This document shows positions 14,985 through 23,347 of a stretch of 64,000 bases of DNA, piece by piece (the first letter of the stretch is position 1; each line of letters opens with the position of its first letter). The notes below the pieces were generated by a model. It made no database searches and was not told the origin of the DNA. It was given only the letters and a program-made list of their open reading frames with translations. Where the stretch lies: positions 1,116,001 to 1,180,000 of the forward strand of contig NZ_CP123990.1 of assembly GCF_029919115.1 (NCBI RefSeq), written 5' to 3'. The translations under genes and the position numbers were made by a program. The DNA is from Variovorax paradoxus. GTDB lineage: Bacteria; Pseudomonadota; Gammaproteobacteria; Burkholderiales; Burkholderiaceae_C.

Positions 14985-15353
14985 ATGTCTAAAGTAGACG
15001 GAACTAGAAGCGCTCCGCCGCGGAAGCGCGTGAAGACAGGCGGCAGGGCTCCTGGCACGCCCAACAAGGCGACAAAGGAGTTTCGGGACACCATCACCAA
15101 GGTTCTCGACGCGAACGCCGACAACGTGGGCAAATGGCTCTCGCTCGTGGCAGAGGGCCGACCAGCCAACACCGAAGCCGGTATCGCAGCTGAACCGGGC
15201 GACCCCGCTAAGGCACTCGACCTTCTGACGAAGCTTGCGGAATACGCCGCGCCGAAGCTCGCGCGCACAGAGCACACCGGCAAGAACGGCGGCCCGCTCG
15301 AAACCGTGACGCGCATCGAGCTGGTGGCTGGTAGTGGCGACAGCGAAGATTAG
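14985..15353 (+). CDS. terS: terminase small subunit-like protein
   Basis: This 122-residue, basic N-terminal protein precedes the large terminase with overlapping ends. The stretch RTGGRAPGTPNKATKEFRDTI-type segment is common in small terminase or DNA-binding partners of podophages. The strong ribosome site GGGGAGGA precedes ATG 14985. It should recognise the packaging site and recruit the large subunit. The assignment rests mainly on position and composition. Confidence 0.7.
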   Translation: MSKVDGTRSAPPRKRVKTGGRAPGTPNKATKEFRDTITKVLDANADNVGKWLSLVAEGRPANTEAGIAAEPGDPAKALDLLTKLAEYAAPKLARTEHTGKNGGPLETVTRIELVAGSGDSED

Positions 15354-16629
15354 TCTCCCACCGAAGCTGGTTCCGGTCTTCACCGGCGAGGCTGACGTGC
15401 GAGGCGCGTTCGGCGGGCGCGGCTCGGCTAAAACCCGCTCGTTCGCCAAGATGACCGCGGTTCGCGCGTACATGTGGGCGATGGCTGGCCGTGAAGGCGT
15501 GATCCTCTGCGGTCGCCAGTTCATGAACAGCCTGGACGATTCCTCGATGGAGGAAATCAAGGCTGCGATCCGCTCCGAGCCGTGGCTTGATGCGTTCTTC
15601 GAGATCGGCGAGAAGTACATCCGCACCAAGTGCGGCCGGATCGCCTACAAGTTCATCGGCCTGGATCGGAACATTGATAGCGTCAAGTCGAAGGCGCGCG
15701 TACTGCTGTGCTGGGTCGATGAGGCCGAGCCGGTTCTAGAAGAGGCCTGGGCAAAGCTGATTCCCACGCTGCGAGAGGAAGACAGCGAACTCTGGGTGAC
15801 GTGGAACCCCGAGCGCAACGGCAGCCCGACGCACAAGCGCTTCCGGCTGACCAAAGACCCGCGCACCAAGGTTGTGGAGATGAACTGGCGGGACAACCCC
15901 TGGTTCCCCAAGGTACTGGACCGTGTCCGCATCAAGGATCAAAACGAGCGGCCCGACAGCTATGCCCACATCTGGGAGGGCGGCTTCAAGACCATGATCG
16001 AAGGCGCTTACTACGCCGCTTCGATCACCAAGGCAAAAGCGGAGGGCCGCATCGGCCGCGTGGCTGCCGACCCGCTGATGACCATTCGCATCTTCTGCGA
16101 CATCGGCGGCACTGGCGCGAAGGCCGACGCATTCACGATGTGGGCCGCTCAGTTCATCGCCAAGGAAATCCGGGTGCTGAACTACTACGAGACGCAAGGG
16201 CAGCCCCTGGCCGCGCATCTGACCTGGCTGCGCGAGTGCGGATACACGAAGGACAAGGCGCAGATCTGGCTGCCGCACGATGGCTCGACGCACGACAAGG
16301 TGTTTGACGTGTCGTATGAGAGTGCATTGCAGGACGCCGGCTACACGGTCACCGTGGTGCCGAACCAAGGCAAGGGCGCAGCAGCCGCACGCATCGAAGC
16401 GGGCCGGCGCCTGTTCCCGTCGATGTGGATCAACGAAGAGACGACCACGGCGGGCATTGCCGCCCTCGGCTGGTATCACGAGAAGCGCGACGAACACCGC
16501 AATGTCGGACTCGGCCCGGAACACGACTGGGCCAGTCACGGCGCAGATGCATTCGGCCTCATGTGCGTGGCCTACGAAGAACCGGTTGTGTACCAGCCGT
16601 TCAAGTACCCAGCGCTGAACAACGCCTGA
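15334..16629 (+). CDS. terL: terminase large subunit (PBSX/Terminase_3-like)
   Basis: This 431-residue packaging motor has an N-terminal ATPase with a deviant Walker A (GGRGSAKT, about residues 29-36) and a Walker B CWVDEAE, then a nuclease domain beginning IRIFCDIGGTGAKADAFTMW and a later HGADAFGL acidic site. It translocates DNA into the procapsid and cuts the concatemer. The start is GTG 15334, overlapping the small subunit. Full length for the family. Confidence 0.92.
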   Translation: MATAKISLPPKLVPVFTGEADVRGAFGGRGSAKTRSFAKMTAVRAYMWAMAGREGVILCGRQFMNSLDDSSMEEIKAAIRSEPWLDAFFEIGEKYIRTKCGRIAYKFIGLDRNIDSVKSKARVLLCWVDEAEPVLEEAWAKLIPTLREEDSELWVTWNPERNGSPTHKRFRLTKDPRTKVVEMNWRDNPWFPKVLDRVRIKDQNERPDSYAHIWEGGFKTMIEGAYYAASITKAKAEGRIGRVAADPLMTIRIFCDIGGTGAKADAFTMWAAQFIAKEIRVLNYYETQGQPLAAHLTWLRECGYTKDKAQIWLPHDGSTHDKVFDVSYESALQDAGYTVTVVPNQGKGAAAARIEAGRRLFPSMWINEETTTAGIAALGWYHEKRDEHRNVGLGPEHDWASHGADAFGLMCVAYEEPVVYQPFKYPALNNA

Positions 16630-16639
16630 AGGAGACGCC

Positions 16640-17122
16640 ATGAGCAAACCCCTCTACTACCCGAAAGGATGGCGCGCAGGCCCGCAACGCATGACGGGGA
16701 AGTTCTATCACGATGAACGCCACGCCACCTATGTGGAGCGCAACGCGCGCGCGCTCGGGCCGGAGCTGATCGTCAACGGCAGCTTCAGCGATGGCACGGG
16801 CTGGACACTCAGCACGGGCTGGAGCATCACAGGTGGGCAACTTGTCGCGACGGCGGCGGCTGCAGACTCGGCGGCCTTTCCGACTGTGGGCGTCCTGACG
16901 GCGGGCAAGTCCTACGAGATCCGCATGGCGTGCACGTCGCTATCTGCGGGCGGCTGGAAGCTGCTCCTAGAAGGCGGACTCAACGCATATGGCGACATCA
17001 CCACAGCCGGAACCTTCGTCGCGCGCGTGCCGGCGAACACCAGCGGCGCGATCTACATCTGGGCCAATTCGCCCCTTACGGCGACCTTCGACAACGTCTC
17101 TGTTCGAGAAATCTTCGGATGA
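16640..17122 (+). CDS. virion-associated protein with carbohydrate-binding-like domain
   Basis: This 160-residue protein has an N-terminal virion-type stretch (residues 1-40). It then has a domain of the pattern LIVNGSFSDGTGWT, W-SITGGQLV and IYIWANSPLTATFDNVSVREI, which closely resembles CBM4/9 carbohydrate-binding modules and capsid decoration Ig-like folds. It is inserted between terminase and portal and overlaps the portal by ATGA. It may decorate the capsid and bind polysaccharide. The function is inferred from the repeat pattern, not from a family match. Confidence 0.72.
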   Translation: MSKPLYYPKGWRAGPQRMTGKFYHDERHATYVERNARALGPELIVNGSFSDGTGWTLSTGWSITGGQLVATAAAADSAAFPTVGVLTAGKSYEIRMACTSLSAGGWKLLLEGGLNAYGDITTAGTFVARVPANTSGAIYIWANSPLTATFDNVSVREIFG

Positions 17123-19548
17123 GCGCCCCTGATATGACCACTACCAACAAGCGGATGACCGATGCCGACCTGAAGGCGCTTGTCGATGCCGAGGTGAGCC
17201 AAGCGCTCGGCCTCGACAGCAGCAAGCTCTCGGAACAGCGGCGTAAGGCCATGGCGTACTACTACGCCGAGCCCGAGGGCGACCTCGCGCCACCGGAAAT
17301 CGTCGGCCGCTCGAAGGTCGTCTCACCGGACGTGCGCAACACCGTCGAATCGATGCTGCCGCAGCTCGTGGCCAAGTTCGTTGGCGGCGACAAGGTGGTG
17401 GAATTCGAACCCACGAAGCCGGACGACGAGAAGAAGGCCGACTCGGCGACCAAGTACCTGAACCACCTGTTCTTCAAGAAGAACAACGGCCACACCATCA
17501 CCGTGGCCTGGGCGAAAGACGGCCTGCTTCAGAAGCGCGGCATTCTGAAATGCTGGTGGGACATGCGCAACGAAGAGAAGCGCGAAGAGTACGTTGGCAT
17601 GACGAAGATCGAGCTTGCCAAGCTCATGGAAGATCCCGAGGTCGAAATCATCGACCACAAGGAATACGCAGACGAAGAAGACGCCAAGCAGCGCGCGCAG
17701 GCGGTCGAAGGGCTCCAGCAGCAGCTGATGCAAGCCATGCAGGCCGCGCAGCAGCAGGGCGCCCAAGGTCCGCAACCTGGTACGCCGCCGCAAGGCCCCG
17801 GCCAGCAGCCACCCGCCGCACCGATGGCCGCCACGCAGCCGCAGCAACCTCCGCGCCCGCCGCAGGGTGGCCCCGCCGCCGTGATGGAGATCCAGCAGCG
17901 CCTGGCGGTGATCGAAGCGCAGCCGCCCGCAATGCTCTATGACGTGGGTTGCAAGATCACGCGCAAGGGTGGCAAGCTGACCATCGAAGGCGTTCCGGGC
18001 GAAGAGTTCATCATTTCTCGAGGCGCGAAGACCATCTCGGAAGCCCGCCTTGTCGGCCACCGAGTGCAGCGCACGCTGTCGGAACTCAAGTCGATGGGGT
18101 ACGCGAACACCGACCAGCTGACCGGCTTCGACTCCGAGGGCAACGACAACGCAGAACGCTTGGAGCGTGACAGTTTCGACGACACGGGCACCAACACTGC
18201 CGACGACACGCCGAACACCACGGACCGCTCGCAGATCAAGGTCTGGGTGAAGGAGTTGTACCTGCGCGTGGACTTCGACGGCGATGGCATTTCAGAGCTG
18301 CGCAAGATCGTGCGCTGCGGCGATCAGATCCTGGACAACGAAATCGTTGACGAAGCGCCGTTCGTGAGCTGGTGCCCGGTGCCGATGCCGCACAAGTTTT
18401 GGGGCCTGTCCGTCGCCGACCTGGCGATGCAAGGCCAGAAGACGAAGACCAGCATCGTCCGCGGCCAGCTGGACAACATGTATTTGCAGGTGAATGGCCG
18501 GTACTTCGGGGTGAAGGGCAAGGTCGATTTCAACAGCCTGCTCGACAGTCGCCCGGGCGGCGTGGTCATGATGGATGCGCCTGGCATGGCTGGTCGCCTT
18601 GACCAAGGCATGGGCGACCTCGGCGCCGCGGCGCAGATGATGGAGCAGGAAGAGCAAGCGCTCGAAAACTCCACTGGCTGGACCCGCTACAGCCAAGGCA
18701 ACGACGCCAAGGGGCTGAACGACACCTACGGCGGCATGCAGATCATCACGAACAAGGCGGACATGCGTACCGACCTGATGGCCCGCAACCTGGCTGAGGG
18801 ATTCGTTGACCTGTTCCGAATGATGCTCAAGCTGGTGTGCCAGAACCAGAAGAAGGCCGAGCTGATCCGCATTGCCGGTGAGTGGGTCGAAATGGACCCG
18901 CGCGAGTGGAAGAACCAGTTCGACACCGAAATCAATGTGGGCCTGGGCGTTGGCAACAAGGATCAGCAAGTGGGCCACCTGATGGCGCTGCGGCAGCTGC
19001 AAGTCACCGGCCTGCAAATGGGCACGTCCACGCCGGAGAAGATCTACGAGCTCGATACCGAGATCGCCAAGACGATGGGCTTCAAGTCGGGTGAGCGCTT
19101 CTTCAACGACCCGAAGAAGAATCCGCAGCAGCAGGGGCCGAACCCCATGCAGATGCAGATGCAAGTCGAACAGGCGAAGCTGCAGGCGCAGCAGGCCATC
19201 GAGATGCAGAAGCTTCAGGCACAGCAGCAGATCAAGTCCATGGAGCTGCAACAGCAGGCCAAGTTGGAGCAAGCGCGCATGGAGATGCAGGCCCGGGTGG
19301 ACATCAACCGCCAGCAGGCCGAAGCGGAACAGCAAGCGCTGAAGGCGCAGCATCAGGCACAGCTCGATGCGATGCGCCTCCAGATGGAAGCCGATGCCCG
19401 CGCGCGCGACGACGCTTTTCAACGCTGGAAGGCGGAACTGGAAGCGGCAACACGCATAGAGGTGGCGAGCATCGGCAGCAAGGCCAAGATCGACAACGCG
19501 GCCACGCAGGCCGCAACCGGCGAAATCGCCGCAGAGGTCCGCCAATGA
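17119..19548 (+). CDS. portal protein (P22-like)
   Basis: This 809-residue protein forms the dodecameric DNA entry channel. The start is the ATG overlapping the previous stop. The N-terminal half (residues about 20-560) carries the portal body (SKVVSPDVRNTVESMLPQ, then a wing region with VCKITRKG). Residues 190-260 hold an Ala/Gln/Pro-rich insertion. The last about 170 residues are a Gln-rich coiled coil (QMQMQVEQAKLQAQ), like the barrel helix of P22 portal. Short-tailed phage packaging is implied. Confidence 0.88.
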   Translation: MSAPDMTTTNKRMTDADLKALVDAEVSQALGLDSSKLSEQRRKAMAYYYAEPEGDLAPPEIVGRSKVVSPDVRNTVESMLPQLVAKFVGGDKVVEFEPTKPDDEKKADSATKYLNHLFFKKNNGHTITVAWAKDGLLQKRGILKCWWDMRNEEKREEYVGMTKIELAKLMEDPEVEIIDHKEYADEEDAKQRAQAVEGLQQQLMQAMQAAQQQGAQGPQPGTPPQGPGQQPPAAPMAATQPQQPPRPPQGGPAAVMEIQQRLAVIEAQPPAMLYDVGCKITRKGGKLTIEGVPGEEFIISRGAKTISEARLVGHRVQRTLSELKSMGYANTDQLTGFDSEGNDNAERLERDSFDDTGTNTADDTPNTTDRSQIKVWVKELYLRVDFDGDGISELRKIVRCGDQILDNEIVDEAPFVSWCPVPMPHKFWGLSVADLAMQGQKTKTSIVRGQLDNMYLQVNGRYFGVKGKVDFNSLLDSRPGGVVMMDAPGMAGRLDQGMGDLGAAAQMMEQEEQALENSTGWTRYSQGNDAKGLNDTYGGMQIITNKADMRTDLMARNLAEGFVDLFRMMLKLVCQNQKKAELIRIAGEWVEMDPREWKNQFDTEINVGLGVGNKDQQVGHLMALRQLQVTGLQMGTSTPEKIYELDTEIAKTMGFKSGERFFNDPKKNPQQQGPNPMQMQMQVEQAKLQAQQAIEMQKLQAQQQIKSMELQQQAKLEQARMEMQARVDINRQQAEAEQQALKAQHQAQLDAMRLQMEADARARDDAFQRWKAELEAATRIEVASIGSKAKIDNAATQAATGEIAAEVRQ

Positions 19549-20096
19549 ACCGCATCACGTCCTTTCTGTGGGCTGTCGTCACCTTCTTTACGCCTGCATG
19601 GGAGATCCGCGAGGAACAGGAGGGCGCCGAAAGCAGCTTCTGCATCTACCGGCGCTTGTTCGGCCGCGTCACGTTCGTTGAACGTTGGGCCACGCTGCGC
19701 ACCGCTGGCGCGCGCCTGGCAGAGCTGCAGGGCAAGGTGCCCGCTGGCAACAGCGTTTCTGCCGACCGCATCGCGCGCGCAATGGCCGCAGATGTGTCTG
19801 AAGAGTCTGCGACATCGCCCGGCGCACGGGCGTACCGCGGCAACCGTGCCCGTGAAGTGCTCGAAAACGAGTCCTACGCCTGGGCATTCCATTCCCTCAA
19901 GACGGAGATCATCGAATCATGGCAAAACGCACCCGCACAGGACCCGCAGGGCCGGGAGACGCTCTGGCTGTCCCTGAAGCTGCTGGACAAGATCCAGTTC
20001 AACCTGCAAACCCGGCTGGAGTCGGGAAAGCTGGCGCAACTGGAGCTGGAGCACCGGGCGAAGCTGACGAAGGAGGAAGCGGCATGGCTGAGCTGA
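19545..20096 (+). CDS. hypothetical late protein (183 aa)
   Basis: It overlaps the portal stop by ATGA. The product has a hydrophobic N-terminal segment (LWAVVTFFTPAW) and then a soluble helical region (YAWAFHSLKTEIIESWQNAP, then WLSLKLLDKIQFNLQTRLESGKLAQ). I do not recognise the family. Similar small genes lie between portal and scaffold in related podophages. It could be a head-completion or peptidase-like factor. The function is unknown. Confidence 0.7.
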   Translation: MNRITSFLWAVVTFFTPAWEIREEQEGAESSFCIYRRLFGRVTFVERWATLRTAGARLAELQGKVPAGNSVSADRIARAMAADVSEESATSPGARAYRGNRAREVLENESYAWAFHSLKTEIIESWQNAPAQDPQGRETLWLSLKLLDKIQFNLQTRLESGKLAQLELEHRAKLTKEEAAWLS

Positions 20097-20353
20097 CCGC
20101 AGGCCCCGAGAGCTTCGGCCTCGACCTGGTGGCGCCGAGCAACGAACCTCTGCCGACCACGCCCGAGGGCAAGGCCTGGGAGAAGGTTGAAGCCGAAATC
20201 ATGCTGCTGAACGCACCCGATCACCAGATTGCCACCGTTTGGCATCCGGCAGCACGCGGCGAGATCGTGACCACCACGCACGGCAACGTTCGCGTGCTCG
20301 TGGGCGACAAAGCCGAGTACCAGCTGACCTCGGGCGACATCATCGCCCTCTAA
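20084..20353 (+). CDS. hypothetical late protein (89 aa)
   Basis: The start at 20084 follows a strong GGAGGA ribosome site and overlaps the upstream gene by 13 bases. The product is beta-rich (HGNVRVLVGDKAEYQLTSGDIIAL) and might be a small capsid-stabilising fold or a cofactor. No family is recognised. Confidence 0.68.
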   Translation: MAELTAGPESFGLDLVAPSNEPLPTTPEGKAWEKVEAEIMLLNAPDHQIATVWHPAARGEIVTTTHGNVRVLVGDKAEYQLTSGDIIAL

Positions 20354-20448
20354 ATTCTGGTGGGAGGCGGCCCGCCTGATGGGAATTTCCCTTCACCCGC
20401 CAGCATCCGTCGCGAGACGCTGCGCCGCACAGTCGGCATGGAGTAATC

Positions 20449-21438
20449 ATGGACATGGACACCCCCAACGCGGGACCCAACGAAGGCCTGAGCGTCAATC
20501 AGGCGGCAGAAGCCTTTTCCTCGCTTCTGGACGATGACCAACCGGCAGGCGCCGGGGATCACGTCGAACCCAAGAAGGAACCTGCAGCCGACGCTGCCGC
20601 GAACCCTGACGCCTCGGCCAATGCCGACGCGGCCGGCGAAGAGCAGCAGCAAGGCGCCGACGCCGGGCAGGGCGACCAAACGCAACCTGAGATGTTCACC
20701 GTCAAGATCGACGGCAAGGAGATCCAGGTGCCGCGCGAGGAAGTCATTGCGGGCTACCAGCGTCAGCAGGACGCGACGAAGAAGACCATGGCAGCCGCCG
20801 AAACCCGGAAGGCTGCAGAGTCGGAAATCACGCAGGCACGCGCTGAGCGACAGCAATACGCGGCCAACCTCGACCGCTTTCAGGTTCAACTGGAAACGGC
20901 ACTGCAACAGCAGCAAGAAATCGACTGGCCCGCTCTTATTGATAGCGATCCGCAGGAAGCGATGCGGCAGAAGCACCTCATTGATCAGAGGCAAGCAACA
21001 CTGCAGCAAGTCCGCGCCGAGCGCCACGCCATCGGCGAGCAGGCCGCAGCCGAGCAACATCAGCAGTTCGTCGAACACCTGAAGAGTCAGCGAGATGAAA
21101 TCATCGCCAAGATTCCCGAGTGGAAAGATGAAGGCAAACGCAAGGCTGAGACGGCGGAGATCCGCGATTACCTCGTGAACAACGGGTACACGGCCGCCGA
21201 GATCGAGAACGTAGCGGACCACCGCGCCATCATGAATGTTCGCAAGGCAATGCTTTACGACAAGCTGATGAGCAGCGCTGACGCCGCGGCCAAGAAGGTA
21301 GCGAACACCCCCACGAAGGTGGTGCGCGCCGGCTCTGGTGACTCGGGATCGATCGACAAACGCACCGTAGCGTTCAACCACCTGGCCAAAAGTGGCTCGG
21401 TCAAGGCTGCCGCTTCGGTTCTCGAATCCATGCTTTAA
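20449..21438 (+). CDS. scaffolding protein
   Basis: This 329-residue protein has an acidic, low-complexity N-terminal region (AGEEQQQGADAGQGD), a short conserved MFTVKIDGKEIQVPREE strand, a long coiled coil (about residues 110-260, rich in Gln and Ala) and a basic C-terminal tail. This architecture and the position directly before the capsid gene are those of scaffolding proteins, which shape the procapsid and leave it. The conserved VKIDGKEI segment is widespread in such phage scaffolds. Ribosome site GGAG precedes ATG 20449. Confidence 0.8.
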   Translation: MDMDTPNAGPNEGLSVNQAAEAFSSLLDDDQPAGAGDHVEPKKEPAADAAANPDASANADAAGEEQQQGADAGQGDQTQPEMFTVKIDGKEIQVPREEVIAGYQRQQDATKKTMAAAETRKAAESEITQARAERQQYAANLDRFQVQLETALQQQQEIDWPALIDSDPQEAMRQKHLIDQRQATLQQVRAERHAIGEQAAAEQHQQFVEHLKSQRDEIIAKIPEWKDEGKRKAETAEIRDYLVNNGYTAAEIENVADHRAIMNVRKAMLYDKLMSSADAAAKKVANTPTKVVRAGSGDSGSIDKRTVAFNHLAKSGSVKAAASVLESML

Positions 21439-21450
21439 GGAGCCTTCATC

Positions 21451-22377
21451 ATGGCTGCACCCACCAATACGTACACCTCCACCTCGGCAGTGGGCAACCG
21501 CGAAGACCTCGCGGATGTCATCTACCGCATTGCCCCCACAGAAACCCCGCTGCTCAGCCTGGCCGAGCGCACGAAGGCGGAAAACACCCTGCACGAGTGG
21601 CAGACGCAAGCCCTGGCTGCGCCGGCCGACAACGCGCAGGCCGAAGGCGACGACGCCACGGCCGATGCTGCCGTGCCGACCGTCCGCCTCGGCAACCGCA
21701 CGCAGATCTCTCGCAAGACGGCGCGCGTGTCGGGCACGCAAGATGCGGTCAACACCGCAGGCCGCAAGAAGGAGCTGGCCTACCAAGTCTCGCTGAAGTC
21801 CCTGGAGCTGAAGCGCGACATGGAATTTGCGATCACGCAGAACAACGTCGCCAGCACCACGCCACGCCGCACCCGCGGCATGGTGGGTTGGATGGACGCG
21901 GCGAACGTCAACGCCGGCGCGGGTTATGTGGCTCCCAACTACATCACCAACGTGGCGCAGACGGACGGCACCCTGCGTGCATTCACCGAAGCGCAGCTCA
22001 AGGACGTGGCGCAGAAGATCTACACCGCTGGCGGCAACCCGAACACCCTGATGCTCGGCCCGACGCAAAAACAGACCTTCTCCACGTTCCTGGGCAACAG
22101 CACGCGGTTCGACGAGGGCGAAGATAAGAAGGTCGTGGCCGCGACGGACATCTACGTGACCGACTTCGGCGCGCTCAAGGCAGTGCCGAACCGCATCCAG
22201 CGCCCGCGCGATGCGTTCCTCATCGAGAACGACAAGGTTGCCGTCGCCTACCTTCGTCCGCTGCAGAAGACCCCGCTGGCGAAAACCGGCGACTCCGAAG
22301 CCGTGATGATCCTGGCTGAATACGCTTTGGAAAACCGCGCACCGGGTGCGCACGGCGGCGTGCTCGACCTGAGCTAA
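21451..22377 (+). CDS. major capsid protein (SU10/DUF5309-like, HK97 fold)
   Basis: This 308-residue protein is the main shell protein. Its pattern (REDLADVIYRIAPTETPLLSL, then VRLGNRTQISRKTARVSGTQDAVNTAG, and YALENRAPGAHGGVLDLS at the end) matches the DUF5309/SU10 capsid family as I remember it. AAGGAG precedes the ATG. It is followed by a strong terminator, as expected for a highly expressed gene. No visible cleavage site for a protease was found. Confidence 0.9.
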   Translation: MAAPTNTYTSTSAVGNREDLADVIYRIAPTETPLLSLAERTKAENTLHEWQTQALAAPADNAQAEGDDATADAAVPTVRLGNRTQISRKTARVSGTQDAVNTAGRKKELAYQVSLKSLELKRDMEFAITQNNVASTTPRRTRGMVGWMDAANVNAGAGYVAPNYITNVAQTDGTLRAFTEAQLKDVAQKIYTAGGNPNTLMLGPTQKQTFSTFLGNSTRFDEGEDKKVVAATDIYVTDFGALKAVPNRIQRPRDAFLIENDKVAVAYLRPLQKTPLAKTGDSEAVMILAEYALENRAPGAHGGVLDLS

Positions 22378-22393
22378 TCGAGGCGTTGATGGC

Positions 22394-22424
22394 AGGCCCG
22401 AGGTTTTACGCCTCGGGCCTTTTT
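22394..22424 (+). terminator. strong intrinsic terminator after capsid gene
   Basis: AGGCCCGAGG (22394-22403) pairs with CCTCGGGCCT (22411-22420), 10 perfect pairs and a 7-base loop, followed by TTTTT. It would partially end late transcription after the most abundant protein. Late antitermination may let the polymerase continue. Confidence 0.85.
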
Positions 22425-22459
22425 CATTTCTCCCAACGTCGCGAGACGCCGGAGGTTCT

Positions 22460-22747
22460 ATGCAAGAAATCGCTTCTCGAGTTGTCTTCCGCGATGAAGA
22501 AGCCTTCATCCAGCGCACGCAGGACTGCACGCCAGTCGCCGAGCGCGCGAAGGAGATGCAGCGCGCCGGCCTGCATGGCTCCAGCGAAGTAAAGCTCGCG
22601 GCTTCGATTCCCAACATCCTGATCGAACAGTATTGCCTGGACAACGACATCACCTATCGTGAGTGGTGCGTCGATCCCGCACACATTCGCCGGATGCTGG
22701 AAGACCCGGCCCTCGCGCACTTCCGCATCTGGCCGGGACGGATCTGA
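22460..22747 (+). CDS. hypothetical late protein (95 aa)
   Basis: It starts at ATG 22460 behind a GGAGG ribosome site. It contains a Cys (CTPVAERAKEMQRAG) and a short HIRRMLEDP motif, and ends 3 bases before the adaptor gene. Comparable proteins sit between capsid and adaptor genes in related podophages, but I do not know the function. Confidence 0.72.
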   Translation: MQEIASRVVFRDEEAFIQRTQDCTPVAERAKEMQRAGLHGSSEVKLAASIPNILIEQYCLDNDITYREWCVDPAHIRRMLEDPALAHFRIWPGRI

Positions 22748-22750
22748 GCC

Positions 22751-23347
22751 ATGGCGATCAACAGCTACGCCACGCTGCAGGCCGCCGTCGTCAACTGGAT
22801 GAACCGCGGCGACATCGCGGCCGTGGTGCCCGATTTCATCGCCCTGGCCGAGTCTCGCATTGCCACGGATGTGCGCGTGCGCCGCATGCTGAAGGCAGCA
22901 ACCCTCTCCACCGTGGCGGGGCTTGGCGTTGCGCTGCCCACGCGCTGGCTGGAGTTCAAGTCGCTGCACTACAACGGCCGCCCGCTCGAATTCATGACCC
23001 CGGATCAGCTCGCGGCCCGCTTCGGCGATCAGACCGGCGAGCCGTTCTATTACTCGATCTCCGGCGACACGCTCGTTTTCGGACCGGTCCCATCGGACGT
23101 GTTTTCGATCACGGCGCTCTACTACGAACAGCTTGAGCCGCTGGAAACCAGCGCAACGAACTGGCTTCTGACCTCGAAGCCCAACCTGTACCTGTACGCC
23201 GCACTCGGCGAGGCCAGTTTGTTCGTCAAGAAGCCCGACCACGCTGCGTCCTGGGCGAGCCTCTATGGCGGCATCGTCGATGCGATGCACACGGAGGACT
23301 CGAAGGCCACATATAGCGGTGCTCCGCTGGTGGTGCGTGCAGGATGA
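22751..23347 (+). CDS. head-to-tail adaptor protein
   Basis: This 198-residue protein begins MAINSYATLQAAVVNWMNRGDIAAVVPDFIALAESRI, a hallmark of the SU10-type phage adaptor family, and shows the typical C-terminal LYLYAALGEASLFVKKPDHAASW helix. It would attach under the portal to complete the neck. Position after the capsid agrees. Confidence 0.8.
   Translation: MAINSYATLQAAVVNWMNRGDIAAVVPDFIALAESRIATDVRVRRMLKAATLSTVAGLGVALPTRWLEFKSLHYNGRPLEFMTPDQLAARFGDQTGEPFYYSISGDTLVFGPVPSDVFSITALYYEQLEPLETSATNWLLTSKPNLYLYAALGEASLFVKKPDHAASWASLYGGIVDAMHTEDSKATYSGAPLVVRAG

Noticed and set aside
20350..22653. 767-residue minus-strand open frame across scaffold and capsid
   Set aside because: Same antisense effect; the plus strand encodes scaffold and capsid with ribosome sites and a terminator.
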